A model generated the notes under the pieces. It ran no database searches, was not told the origin of the DNA, and saw only the letters and a program-made list of their open reading frames with translations. Both the position numbers and the translations under genes were made by a program. Below are positions 1-7,663 of a stretch of DNA of 37,594 nt, one piece after another. The stretch lies in the IMG/VR virus record IMGVR_UViG_3300044712_002656, positions 1-37,594 of that record. One strand, 5' to 3'. The first letter of the stretch is position 1. Each line of letters starts with the position of its first letter. Source of the stretch: a virus.

Positions 1-924
1 TCAGGAAAGAGCATCTTCAACGATAGTTTGAATCTCCGATGACACCGGATTGTCGGCCAGCCATGAGTCCCACGAATTGCCGCTAAGAAAATCAACCACT
101 TCCTCGGGATCGATAAAATCATAGATTGAATCGCTGACCGGCTCACTGATCTTGTCCAGCTGAAACTTGTGGAGGAATTGCGGGGTGCACCGGCAATTAA
201 ACGAGATCGGAGGATATGGACCATTTCGAAAGAGTTTGCCGTTCAAGTTCCGATGCGACTGCCTGGTTCTATTGTCCAGGATCGATACATACCGCCAGAC
301 CGGGAAGCTCTCTTTTACTTGGTCGACCTGTTTAACAAGACCGGCCGTGTAGGATGTAAATAGATTGGTTCTAAAAATTGTGTCGATTCGAATTGCGTTG
401 TCCGGGACAATGCCGTAACTCTGATACAGCTGCCGGAAATTATTGACGAATTCCTGATAGGTAGAACCATCCGACAAAGCCCGCTCAAGAGACCGTTTTA
501 CTTCTGCAATAAACTTCTCATTCTCAATTCCACTGATCCAAAACGCTTTGTTTCTGAAATAGTCCAGAGCATTTTTAGGAGTGAGATCAAACGATATTTT
601 CACTCCGGAGTCGGCAGCTGAGATCCAACGGATACCGTCTGCCCGGGCGACATGTTTGCCGATTTTAAACTTGGCAGAAAGAACCTTTTTGCCATCGCTG
701 AACTCTTTATCCTTATTGACGATTTCACTGCGTCCAATTGAATCAGCAGCTGTGAGCGAATCGGTAAGTAGCGTTCCGAGGCTATTGATAAATTGGACGG
801 AAACAAGTGTTGGTATTGCCGCTTCAAATTCGGAGTATGAACCGGCTTTGTTAACAAGTTCATTGAGTGCTGAAATAAGAATGTCGTATACACCAATGCC
901 AGCCTCAACTTTATCCGAAGCCAA
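1..924 (-). CDS. Mu F-like minor head / head morphogenesis protein (gp30-like), probably the 3' half of a portal-MuF fusion
   Basis: This protein belongs to the phage Mu F / SPP1 gp7 family, minor capsid proteins that act at the portal vertex during head assembly. The family core is visible: an IFRTN stretch near residues 193-197, a DNRTRQSH motif near 217-224 and the terminal NCRC motif at 243-246. The MuF-type start (FDLTPKNALDYF) only appears near residue 112. The first ~100 residues, including an AGSYSEFEAAIP segment and an AADSIGRSEI segment, read instead like the C-terminal tail of DUF935 portals. The listed start is a TTG with no good ribosome site. The frame stays open 16 codons further upstream, to an A9 run just before the portal stop. 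The nearest ATG with a Shine-Dalgarno (944) is in another frame. I therefore infer that this frame is reached by a -1 shift from the portal gene. Confidence 0.88.
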   Translation of the reverse strand: MASDKVEAGIGVYDILISALNELVNKAGSYSEFEAAIPTLVSVQFINSLGTLLTDSLTAADSIGRSEIVNKDKEFSDGKKVLSAKFKIGKHVARADGIRWISAADSGVKISFDLTPKNALDYFRNKAFWISGIENEKFIAEVKRSLERALSDGSTYQEFVNNFRQLYQSYGIVPDNAIRIDTIFRTNLFTSYTAGLVKQVDQVKESFPVWRYVSILDNRTRQSHRNLNGKLFRNGPYPPISFNCRCTPQFLHKFQLDKISEPVSDSIYDFIDPEEVVDFLSGNSWDSWLADNPVSSEIQTIVEDALS

Positions 925-965
925 CTGAGCAAGAGTCCGAACATATAATTCTTCCTCAGTTTGGT

Positions 966-2324
966 TTAAAGTTTTTTTTTACTGTCGACCGCGAAGATCT
1001 GTTTTGCTGATACCGGTCCGACGAACGGACTTCCAAACGGTGATGTAACCGGCGCCGGAAGGACAACCTCTTCACCTTCGGCGGGAATTGGAATTCCAAC
1101 AGTCTCATAATAATACTGCTTGCTGATCGGCTGTTGGAACTTGTTCATCAAATCCAATTCGGAATTTCGGTCCTTCGGAGGAACAACAATTGTTTGAAAC
1201 GTCGGATAATACTTCTGTATCCCGAACTTGAAATTAATGAGCGGTTTAATAACCTGATCATTAAACGCAGCATCGAATGCAGATGCATCACTTTCAACAA
1301 GATCATAGATAGCGTCACCAGCATTATCCTCACCGCCAAGTTTCCCGGCTGTGGAGTCAATCGATGCACTGTGGCCGAGAATTGCTTTCGAATTCTGTTT
1401 GTCACAATAGTCTGCGAGCTTTTCAAAGGAATCGAACGATGAAGCTTTCTGAGCCGCTTCAATGAATTCAATTTTGGAATTATCCGGAATAATTGCCGTT
1501 GCATCCTGACCAATACTGACGAGCCCTCGCAGTAATTCTCTTCGTTCTTCATCACCGGTGCCCGGAGCATATTTCCCCAGCCGCAGCGGAAGACCATAAA
1601 GCTCGGCAAATTGAACCCACGCCTTCACATCAAAATTTTTGAACAAATAATACCAGGTGCACGTGCGAAGTAACCCGGCGCGGCCAATGTCGCCCGAGAC
1701 TGCTTTTATAATCGGGATAAACCATTTATTTTTTTCGATCTCAACACCGTCCAACAGCGCTTCATCGGTTAATCGGCGAAGTATATTCAAATCTGATTTT
1801 GGGTCCGATGCGATACCCGCACGGAAGTTCTTCTGATCCAGTGGAATAAACCTATCGATCACCGGATCTCCCGCATCATCGATTTTCCACATTATTTGTT
1901 GCGTAGAGAAAGCTTTTCCCACCGCATCCAATCCGTTGAACCGGACCCCCTGAAAATCTTTAATTCCCAGGATGACCTTGGTCGCAAATTCGGCATGCAG
2001 CTTATACGCCTCATCCTTTGTATCAGCAGCAATCACCTGGTATTTTCGTTTCAGAACAGAACGCCGCCGCCGGTCAAAGCAGCTGAAGATCTGAGGATCT
2101 TTCTGTTGGATCTCGCTAAGAAGTTCCATCTGCCTGGAGATATTGCCTTCATCGGCTTCCTTCAATATCGTTGCCAAAGTTTCAGGCGTCAACCCATTGG
2201 AAGGATATGTTCCGTAACGGTTGAAGAGTGACGCCGTGTTTATCTCTTCGGTGTTAGGACGTTCACCGTATGTTTTAATCCCTGCCTTCACAGCAAGCGA
2301 TAGTTTCTTGATTGGATTCATCAT
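966..2324 (-). CDS. Portal protein, DUF935 family (Mu gp29-like)
   Basis: This is the head-tail connector through which DNA is packaged. It resembles the DUF935 portal family along its length: an N-terminal segment rich in charged helices (RQMELLSEIQQKDPQI, then FDRRRRSVLKRKYQVI), and the family-typical middle with ...LLRTCTWYYLFKNFDVKAWVQFAELYGLPLRLGKY. It starts at an ATG that overlaps the stop of the upstream membrane-protein gene (ATGA), so translation is probably coupled. At 452 residues it ends early, in a lysine-rich stretch encoded by nine adenines. The portal-like C-terminal segment seems to lie in the -1 frame downstream, which would give a 774-residue portal-MuF product. An indel error in the homopolymer is the alternative explanation. 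Confidence 0.9.
   Translation of the reverse strand: MMNPIKKLSLAVKAGIKTYGERPNTEEINTASLFNRYGTYPSNGLTPETLATILKEADEGNISRQMELLSEIQQKDPQIFSCFDRRRRSVLKRKYQVIAADTKDEAYKLHAEFATKVILGIKDFQGVRFNGLDAVGKAFSTQQIMWKIDDAGDPVIDRFIPLDQKNFRAGIASDPKSDLNILRRLTDEALLDGVEIEKNKWFIPIIKAVSGDIGRAGLLRTCTWYYLFKNFDVKAWVQFAELYGLPLRLGKYAPGTGDEERRELLRGLVSIGQDATAIIPDNSKIEFIEAAQKASSFDSFEKLADYCDKQNSKAILGHSASIDSTAGKLGGEDNAGDAIYDLVESDASAFDAAFNDQVIKPLINFKFGIQKYYPTFQTIVVPPKDRNSELDLMNKFQQPISKQYYYETVGIPIPAEGEEVVLPAPVTSPFGSPFVGPVSAKQIFAVDSKKKL
972..980 (-). promoter_or_regulatory. A9 slippery run, candidate -1 frameshift site at the portal/MuF junction
   Basis: Nine adenines on the minus strand are read as AAA AAA AAA, followed by CTT TAA in the portal frame. 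A one-base backward slip would continue with ACT TTA AAC CAA ACT GAG and run openly into the Mu F frame with no stop. The run satisfies the A AAA AAA heptamer rule. Confidence 0.55.
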
Positions 2325-2932
2325 AATTGAAAACTCACATTGATTTTTATTGTGCGCTGCGCGTCTAAATAATTCCACATCAACAATGGTGTGACTGTAA
2401 GATCATAATAGAACTGATACCCGATTCCCATTCCGACGCTTTTCAAATCCGCCGCAAAGACCGGTGCGAATATTTTACCCTCTATTTTTAGAAGAGAGAT
2501 TGAGACGGAAGGCGAGGCGGCCGCCGATCCTAAATTAAACCCGGCAGCTGCAAAGATTCCAAATTGAAGTATTGGCGACGAATAATTTGTTAGCCGCACT
2601 TCTGTAGAGTCACCTTGCCGGGGAACATGGATCTCACCATTAATTGTCTCTATAATCTGCACGGTTTCTTTGCCTTTAATGGTGATCACTCTCTTTATAT
2701 CCGATTCTTTTACATTCCTGGGGAGTTTTGAAACTGGTTTCACCGGCTTTTCAAACGGCGTTGATTTGGGCTTATACTCCTGAATAACGACCGGCAAATA
2801 CGCGCTGTCCGTGGGAAGAACAACCCGGTCGGGCAAATCCCCGACCGGGCCACATTGTCGCAACGTGAGGCAAATGTACGCGATTACGAGGCTCACAATA
2901 ATGTAACTCGCGTATTTTAAACCATCTTTCAC
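2321..2932 (-). CDS. Membrane-anchored protein with proline-rich linker, unknown function
   Basis: I do not recognise a family. The 203-residue product has one N-terminal hydrophobic segment (about residues 7-24, YASYIIVSLVIAYICLTL) that could anchor it in the inner membrane. A proline/lysine-rich linker (about 50-70) follows, then a beta-rich C-terminal half ending in NVSFQL, a pattern common in outer-membrane strands. The start is GTG, overlapping the stop of the methylase gene (GTGA), and its own stop overlaps the portal start, so it is embedded in the packaging operon. An envelope-spanning role, for example in lysis, is possible from topology only; neither a lipobox nor a clear spanin coiled coil is seen. 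Confidence 0.7.
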   Translation of the reverse strand: MKDGLKYASYIIVSLVIAYICLTLRQCGPVGDLPDRVVLPTDSAYLPVVIQEYKPKSTPFEKPVKPVSKLPRNVKESDIKRVITIKGKETVQIIETINGEIHVPRQGDSTEVRLTNYSSPILQFGIFAAAGFNLGSAAASPSVSISLLKIEGKIFAPVFAADLKSVGMGIGYQFYYDLTVTPLLMWNYLDAQRTIKINVSFQL

Positions 2933-3798
2933 GCACGTTCCTTTGTTGATTGTTTTACCTTCACCCGACGATGATTCTTCGCCGCCGGTCGGTCCGCAGA
3001 ATATGCCGCTCCGGGCTTCAACACTTTCGGCATTGGATAATTGCTCACCAGAATTTCAGTACGCGGCTCCGGATTATTAATTTTTGCCAGAGTTACCCGG
3101 GCTTTGATCTTCTGAATCTGATACCCTTTGAATAGTTTCATCACAAACGGATCGTCATTGCACGACAGGAGAAACTTCCCTTTTATATTGTCAAGCAGAT
3201 CCTTCAGCTGCTGCCATTCCTCCAGCGATAAAAGATTGTAATTGCTCTCACCGCCTTTTGTGCCCGGGTATGGAGGGTCAAGATAAAAGAACGCATCCGG
3301 AGAGTCATACATTTTTATGCACTTATCAAAGCTGGCGCATTCAATGTGAACGCCCTTCAGCCGTTCCGATACCTGATCGATATAGTCCCGCGATTTGGTT
3401 ACCGAATGAATGCCATTCCTTGCGGTACCGAACGTCATCCCCATTGCTCCGAACGAATCCTGCAGCCGCGCCCAAAACATAAATGCGCGTTCAACCTCAT
3501 CGAGCGGCCGCGTTGTTGAATTCCGAAACTCATTCCAGAGTGCCCGGGAGTGAAGCCAATTCTTTGAACGCTCGGCGAGCTCAGCCGGTCGGTGTTTAAC
3601 AACACGGAAAAAATTAACGAGCATATCGTTCTTATCATTGAACACTTCTCCGGCAGAAGGCTCCTTCTCAAGAAGTATTGCAGCGGACCCACCGAACACA
3701 TCGATGTAGCCCTTGTAAGAATCGTGCGGAGGAAATGCCGATACCACTTGTTTGCGGATCGGCGATTTGCCTCCTGGATATGCGAACAGTTTGTTCAT
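2929..3798 (-). CDS. dam: DNA adenine N6-methyltransferase, D12/Dam class
   Basis: This protein transfers a methyl group from S-adenosylmethionine to adenine in DNA, probably at GATC judging by the family. The Dam-type order of motifs is present: YPGGKSPI near residue 7 and DVFGGSAAI near 33 (SAM binding), NDKNDMLVNFFR near 54, and the catalytic DPPY at about 174-177. The 289-residue length is normal for the class. I chose the ATG at 3798 because AGAGGTG lies at suitable distance upstream; the longer frame adds 19 unlikely residues. It sits inside the packaging operon between small unknown genes and the portal. It could protect phage DNA from host restriction or modulate transposition, as methylation does in other transposable elements. 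Confidence 0.93.
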   Translation of the reverse strand: MNKLFAYPGGKSPIRKQVVSAFPPHDSYKGYIDVFGGSAAILLEKEPSAGEVFNDKNDMLVNFFRVVKHRPAELAERSKNWLHSRALWNEFRNSTTRPLDEVERAFMFWARLQDSFGAMGMTFGTARNGIHSVTKSRDYIDQVSERLKGVHIECASFDKCIKMYDSPDAFFYLDPPYPGTKGGESNYNLLSLEEWQQLKDLLDNIKGKFLLSCNDDPFVMKLFKGYQIQKIKARVTLAKINNPEPRTEILVSNYPMPKVLKPGAAYSADRPAAKNHRRVKVKQSTKERA

Positions 3799-3826
3799 TA
3801 AATCTGCACCTCTATAAATAATTAAT

Positions 3827-3858
3827 AAAATGTTTATGCATTGGTGTTCGAACATTTT
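3827..3858 (-). other. AT-rich hairpin upstream of the methylase gene
   Basis: An 8-bp inverted repeat (AAAATGTT and AACATTTT) encloses a 16-nt loop in the short gap before the methylase ribosome site, in very AT-rich surroundings. It may act as a weak terminator or processing site in the leftward transcript. Confidence 0.3.
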
Positions 3859-3862
3859 ATAA

Positions 3863-4081
3863 TTATAATCCCCGCTCGTAGTTTGCCTTGGGGCGCTGTT
3901 TCAAATTCAATGTAACAGTTCCGTCACCATTCGTCCGGACATCGAAAATGAATTCCAGGAACAAAAATAGTCGACGATGTTTATTCCTCTGAATATTAAT
4001 TTTAACTCTTCTTTTCGGTTTAAAATTTACATTTGAAAAAAGCGACATGGTCGCAATAATGAACGCCTTAATTCGTCTCAT
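3863..4081 (-). CDS. Small basic hypothetical protein
   Basis: This is a 72-residue arginine- and lysine-rich product of unknown family, with a central FKPKRRVKINIQRNKHRR segment. The ATG chosen (4081) overlaps the end of the upstream gene by 14 nt, consistent with coupled translation. A longer frame starting at 4105 is open but overlaps more. Nothing in the sequence gives a function; its basic character would suit nucleic acid binding. Confidence 0.5.
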   Translation of the reverse strand: MRRIKAFIIATMSLFSNVNFKPKRRVKINIQRNKHRRLFLFLEFIFDVRTNGDGTVTLNLKQRPKANYERGL

Positions 4082-4382
4082 ACACTTCCCCGATTGAATG
4101 AACATGTTTTTTAAAGATATTTGGAAGTAATAATACCGTGATCAACGTGCTGTCGTGAAATAAATAAATATGTTCACCATAGATCCGAATATTATTTGCT
4201 TTCCTCTCAGTGAAATACAATTTTGAAAGATACCGGTTCAACCTTCCAACGGTATCTTTATGTTCTATTCCTTTTACTGCCGCCAACTCAACCATTCGCA
4301 CGGTAGTTGTTTTATTCCATCCAAGTCGCTCTTTCGAACGCTTGAATGCATGCTCAGTAATATGGATTGCCGCATCGTTCAA
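4068..4382 (-). CDS. Small phage hypothetical with HAFKRSKER motif
   Basis: A 104-residue protein resembling a family of small phage proteins that begin with a HAF/HA-x-R-x-KER helix, followed by a helical NKTTTVRMVELAAVKGI stretch and a beta-rich C-terminus (NIRIYGEHIYLF, TLITVLLLPN). That arrangement recalls DUF4258/RelE-like small folds, but I can assign no activity. Its start overlaps the stop of the upstream gene (ATGA), so it belongs to the packaging operon. Confidence 0.6.
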   Translation of the reverse strand: MNDAAIHITEHAFKRSKERLGWNKTTTVRMVELAAVKGIEHKDTVGRLNRYLSKLYFTERKANNIRIYGEHIYLFHDSTLITVLLLPNIFKKHVHSIGEVYETN

Positions 4383-4702
4383 AATTTGTCCAATAATTGA
4401 TCTAACGTTTGATCGACAATTTGAAAATACGCAGGGTTGCCGGTATGGAAACAGCCAGACTCACTTGCATTAATGCTCGGTTCAATTTTAATTCTGTGTT
4501 CTTCACGAGTCATTTTCCAAATATTTAAATATTTATTTCCACCGAATTTTGACACCGGATGAGTCTCCGATATTCGAATTGCCATCAGATGTTCATGAGT
4601 TGGATTTAAACAACGGAACCATAAAATTTCACAGACATTTTCGCCTAAGAACCAACTCGGATCTGCTTTATGAATTACTGCTTTTGGCAAATCCAAAATC
4701 AA
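4379..4702 (-). CDS. Hypothetical protein directly after large terminase
   Basis: A 107-residue product of unknown family. It starts with TTG overlapping the terminase stop codon (TTGA), so expression probably depends on translational coupling. The next in-frame ATG would remove about 40 residues. The sequence is mixed alpha/beta with several histidines and tryptophans, and no known motif was recognised. Confidence 0.6.
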   Translation of the reverse strand: MILDLPKAVIHKADPSWFLGENVCEILWFRCLNPTHEHLMAIRISETHPVSKFGGNKYLNIWKMTREEHRIKIEPSINASESGCFHTGNPAYFQIVDQTLDQLLDKF

Positions 4703-6357
4703 AACGCACCCGTCTTAAAACGTGCATCTCTTTTCTGTCCAGATGTATATTCATTCACCGAAGACCCGGCCGGAAATTGTTGAATAAGTTTCCAGCATTC
4801 GTAAAGAGCATCGGGTCCATCATCACCAATTCCACCCATCTTAACCGCCGTTTTATCCGGAAAACCTTTAAACTGCCGAATCAATAATGCCTGATCTCCT
4901 TGTGTCGGATCGAATTTGATCAAACCCGATCGTACCACTGGAACGAGTGATTCAATCTTTGCATCTTTATTCGTAACCGATTCCACTTTGTGTATCGGAA
5001 GCGGAATACCTTTTATTGCCATCATGCGCAGATATTCTCGCTCCAGGAGCGACGCAAAACCGATCATTTCCACACCAATAATTTTCATATTCCACAATTT
5101 GAAATCAGTCCATGCCATTTCGAGCATCGCGTCAATGGATTCCTGCCGTATCCAGGCGCTCAGAACAAATATTTCCATGACTTGTTTTTCAATGGGAACC
5201 CCGAGAGTGATCTGCGCTTTATAATCACTCGCTTTTTTTGCCGATGGATCGATAAACGTATACGCGATCAGTTTGCGGCCGTTGAGCTCGGACCGGGAAT
5301 AGAAGTGAAAATCATCATCTTTAAACTTCGCATTCTTTTTATCCTTCGGGCGCATCATCATTTCAGCGTCAAAGGTGTCTTCATCGGCGGCCCGTTCTTT
5401 TGCCAGCCGCAGTGTCGGGTGCCGAAACTCCCATGCCGACTTTTCATGGTCCGGAAGCTTATTCAACCTCAGCTGATGTGCAATCTCACGTTCTTCCTCG
5501 GTCTTCTTTGGATTGACGACCATTGCCCGGAAAATATTAAGGCCATAACCTAACTTACCGGCCTCAATTGCAAGCTCGTGTTCAACGGATTGCTTGCTCA
5601 CATAATTGCCAAGCAGAACGGCTCCCCACTTTGGCGAGTTGGCAGATTTTAGCACATCCTGTTTTATCGATGCAACGTATTTTTGAATGACTGAAGGATT
5701 CGTCTGCTTTGTGGGATCGAACACGTCATTAATAATGATCCAATCTGGCCGGTGACCGAAGTTTTCGCTCCCGCGCATTGTTTCGTCGCGGCCGAACGCC
5801 TGGACCTTCACTCCGTTCTTTGTAATAAATTCGGATTCTTCCCATTTTGTCGTACCGATCATGTCGCCAAAGTCGGAAATCAGTCTCTCGTTATGCTCGA
5901 ATTCAAGTTTTATCGGAATAATCTTCGAAGTGGCGTGATCATTGGAAAACGCTGTGTGTGTGTGGAACCAGATCTGATTTAAAACCATCTTCCGAATGGT
6001 TTCAATCTTTGCAATGAGCGTATCCTTTGCTGATTCGCGGAAGGCAAAGAGCAATTCAAATTTATTGTTGAGGTTGGAAATCTCAAAAAACTTGGAGTGG
6101 CAATCAGCAAAACCCGCTTTTACCCAATTGATCTTTGCTGCCGGATCTTTCCAAACATCCTTATATCCATCGGCCAGCTGAATGTAGTGCGGGAAATATG
6201 TTGCCGCAAAGAAAAATGGATCTGTCGAGGACCGCTTTTTACGTGCCTCTTTCTTTACGGTTGTATCATTCAGAAACGGTGTGGCCTGTTTCCGAATGTC
6301 CTCTATCAACCGCGAGAACTCTTTTTCGAATGATTTTTGACTGGTAACTTTAGCCAT
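4699..6357 (-). CDS. Terminase large subunit (Mu gp28-like)
   Basis: This is the DNA-packaging motor: an N-terminal ATPase drives DNA into the prohead and a C-terminal nuclease cuts it. The 552-residue length fits. Visible features are the ATPase region (LLFAFRESAKDT near residues 104-115, then RPDWIIINDVFDP near 210) and the RNase H-like nuclease start (YTFIDPSAKKASDYKAQ) near 370. A downstream acidic GDDGPDALYECW follows near 520. The ATG overlaps the small-terminase stop (TAATG), so the two subunits are translationally coupled. In a transposable phage, packaging would start near the integrated phage end by a headful mechanism. Confidence 0.93.
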   Translation of the reverse strand: MAKVTSQKSFEKEFSRLIEDIRKQATPFLNDTTVKKEARKKRSSTDPFFFAATYFPHYIQLADGYKDVWKDPAAKINWVKAGFADCHSKFFEISNLNNKFELLFAFRESAKDTLIAKIETIRKMVLNQIWFHTHTAFSNDHATSKIIPIKLEFEHNERLISDFGDMIGTTKWEESEFITKNGVKVQAFGRDETMRGSENFGHRPDWIIINDVFDPTKQTNPSVIQKYVASIKQDVLKSANSPKWGAVLLGNYVSKQSVEHELAIEAGKLGYGLNIFRAMVVNPKKTEEEREIAHQLRLNKLPDHEKSAWEFRHPTLRLAKERAADEDTFDAEMMMRPKDKKNAKFKDDDFHFYSRSELNGRKLIAYTFIDPSAKKASDYKAQITLGVPIEKQVMEIFVLSAWIRQESIDAMLEMAWTDFKLWNMKIIGVEMIGFASLLEREYLRMMAIKGIPLPIHKVESVTNKDAKIESLVPVVRSGLIKFDPTQGDQALLIRQFKGFPDKTAVKMGGIGDDGPDALYECWKLIQQFPAGSSVNEYTSGQKRDARFKTGAF

Positions 6358-6803
6358 TATGCCACATCCGGATACTGTTTAGAGACCCACTTCGGAAATT
6401 CACTGAAATAGGGAACAAAATCATTCACAACTTCGGGATGTTCCGAACGAATGAATTTTACGAACTCTTGCATGCCGAGAAGAATCGTCCCCCGCCGGTC
6501 AATGTCTTTCCCCATATCGCTGACGGTTTTAATCATCTGCTGCAGCAGCTGCAGATCTTCTTTTGAAACACCCTCCTGTGAACCGATCTCCTGGAATTTC
6601 TGGGTGAGCAATTGTTGAAAATTTTTAAAGGCTTCGAATTTATCCAGCACTCTATCGGTCCGATATTGTTTCCACGCACCCTCCTTAATCCATCGATAAA
6701 CCGTCTGCAGTGGAACACCAAGTTGAGTGTGGATCATTTTTGCATTTGCCTTGTCCTGTTCATACATCACTTGAGCAAGGGCTTTTTCTTCTTCGTATGC
6801 CAT
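6357..6803 (-). CDS. Terminase small subunit-like HTH protein (Mu gp27 / DUF1804-like)
   Basis: The 148-residue product begins with a helix-turn-helix (VMYEQDKANAKMIHTQLGVPLQTVYRWIKEG, about residues 12-42), followed by a helical body, as in small terminases that recognise the packaging site. It is directly followed by the large subunit. I chose the ATG at 6803 rather than 6830 because 6830 lies inside the terminator hairpin. The start lies only 12 nt downstream of the hairpin T tract at 6816-6857, within the ATTTTAAAC segment shared with the right-hand module. It is the first gene of the leftward late operon. Confidence 0.82.
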   Translation of the reverse strand: MAYEEEKALAQVMYEQDKANAKMIHTQLGVPLQTVYRWIKEGAWKQYRTDRVLDKFEAFKNFQQLLTQKFQEIGSQEGVSKEDLQLLQQMIKTVSDMGKDIDRRGTILLGMQEFVKFIRSEHPEVVNDFVPYFSEFPKWVSKQYPDVA

Positions 6804-6815
6804 AGGTTTAAAATG

Positions 6816-6857
6816 AAAAACCCCGATCATATCGATTGTTCATCGATTTGATCGGGG
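6816..6857 (-). terminator. Intrinsic terminator / attenuator hairpin before the packaging operon
   Basis: On the minus strand, CCCCGATCA (6857-6849) pairs with TGATCGGGG (6829-6821). An inner ATCGAT/ATCGAT stem lies between the two, and the hairpin is followed by TTTTT. It lies between the end of the early operon and the first packaging gene, and directly after a sigma70-like promoter, so it must be read through for terminase expression from that promoter. Confidence 0.85.
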
Positions 6858-6871
6858 CTTCTAAGTGATAA

Positions 6872-6920
6872 CCGCGATAATTATTTAATTCAAAATACCG
6901 AAATTACAATATTACGTCAA
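6872..6920 (-). promoter_or_regulatory. Predicted late promoter (left) with conserved ATCGCGG leader start
   Basis: TTGACG at 6920-6915, a 17-bp spacer and TATTTT at 6897-6892 form a good sigma70-type promoter. Transcription would begin just before ATAATTATCGCGG (6884-6872). This leader is shared with the right late module: ATCGCGG, then ATCACTT, then GCCCCGAT leading into the hairpin. The -35 lies at the 3' end of the upstream gene. Confidence 0.65.
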
Positions 6921-7135
6921 CCTTTATTTCTATGAACCATTCGAGGTTGCTCTTCTAAAACAATGCCATCCGGATTCCATTCATCCGCCTTCATTCCACT
7001 TATGCTTGGTGTCCAGCGCCACTGTTTCCCATCCCAATTCGCTTTCAATTCAACCTGTCTGCTTTGGGAAGTAATTTTCCAAATCAGCTTAATAAATTCT
7101 TTTATATTCCCCTTATTATCATCGGCAGTGTTCAT
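6917..7135 (-). CDS. Small hypothetical protein, last gene of the early operon
   Basis: A 72-residue, tryptophan-rich protein of unknown family. The start is supported by AGGGG five bases upstream of the ATG. It is preceded by an unusual structured intergenic stretch (7163-7288) that could influence its translation, and its 3' end overlaps the -35 of the left late promoter. As the last gene before the late module it is one candidate, among several, for a late-gene regulator. Confidence 0.6.
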   Translation of the reverse strand: MNTADDNKGNIKEFIKLIWKITSQSRQVELKANWDGKQWRWTPSISGMKADEWNPDGIVLEEQPRMVHRNKG

Positions 7136-7162
7136 TCAGACCCCTGCCTCTCGGATAATATA

Positions 7163-7263
7163 GCCGGACAACACCGTTCACGTCCCAATGCATGGTACGT
7201 CCTATCGCTCACGCAAATAGAAGTGTTGTCCGGCAATAATTTTGCCGAACAACATGCATTGGG
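7163..7263 (-). repeat. Interleaved inverted repeats with pseudoknot-like layout in a ~190-bp gap
   Basis: Arm A (7163-7174, GCCGGACAACAC) is perfectly complementary to A' (7223-7234). Arm B (7184-7194, CCCAATGCATG) is perfectly complementary to B' (7253-7263). The order A-B-A'-B' is interleaved. A' can also pair with a third arm at 7242-7252 across a short loop, so mutually exclusive folds are possible. I regard the gap 7136-7323 as non-coding; the only frame across it looks spurious. Confidence 0.75.
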
Positions 7264-7288
7264 TTTGAACAGTTTGAACGTTTTGAAC
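7264..7288. repeat. Three TTTGAAC direct repeats spaced 9 bp
   Basis: TTTGAAC occurs at 7264-7270, 7273-7279 and 7282-7288, an exact 9-bp period, adjoining the interleaved inverted repeats. Short regular iterations like this are often protein-binding sites, though no partner can be named. Confidence 0.6.
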
Positions 7289-7323
7289 ACAGACAATATA
7301 TTTAAAAAGTGAGGCATTATCAA

Positions 7324-7662
7324 TTATACTCTTGCACATCGTTGCTGATTCGAAAAGACCAACTTTGAAACATGTTCTTTTCCTGCCTTAGTCAAACGTA
7401 CTAACCGGATTCTCTTTCTACTATTTCTCTCCACCTCAAGGTATCCAATCCGTTTGAGTAACTCGATAGTCTCAATTAATCTGACCGCGAATTGTATCGG
7501 CTGTTTGTGCGAATCAACCGGCGCGGAGAAATTCTCCGCTGCACGGGCAGCGGCTCCCCATATCTCTCCGAACGTCAAAACACATAAATCACCTTCGTTC
7601 TTGAGCTTCTGCATTTCAAAGAGAATCACGTCATTGAAATCATCGATTGGAATTACTCTCAT
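7324..7662 (-). CDS. Small winged-helix-like protein
   Basis: The ATG at 7662 is preceded by GAGGATTAAT, a well-placed ribosome site; the longer frame overlaps the previous gene and is unlikely. The 112-residue product has a helical N-terminus and a C-terminal pattern of helix plus basic beta-hairpin (RIGYLEVERNSRKRIRLVRLTKAGKEHV) typical of winged-helix DNA-binding domains. It probably binds DNA, and its position near the end of the early operon makes it a possible regulator of later genes. Confidence 0.7.
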   Translation of the reverse strand: MRVIPIDDFNDVILFEMQKLKNEGDLCVLTFGEIWGAAARAAENFSAPVDSHKQPIQFAVRLIETIELLKRIGYLEVERNSRKRIRLVRLTKAGKEHVSKLVFSNQQRCARV

Positions 7663-7663
7663 A

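Noticed and set aside
600-944. Minus-strand frame starting at the ATG with Shine-Dalgarno at 944
   Set aside because: It lies out of frame inside the Mu F gene, and its product has no domain signal. The ribosome-like sequence upstream is part of the open Mu F frame.
7163-7288. Integron attC site or gene-cassette boundary
   Set aside because: The palindromic arms are suggestive, but the conserved RYYYAAC and GTTRRRY core sites are not present in the right places and no integrase is seen.
7132-7323. A 63-codon minus-strand frame over the gap before the 72-residue gene
   Set aside because: It runs through the interleaved inverted repeats, has unlikely composition, and its codons are fully explained by the palindromic arms. 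I treat the stretch as non-coding.
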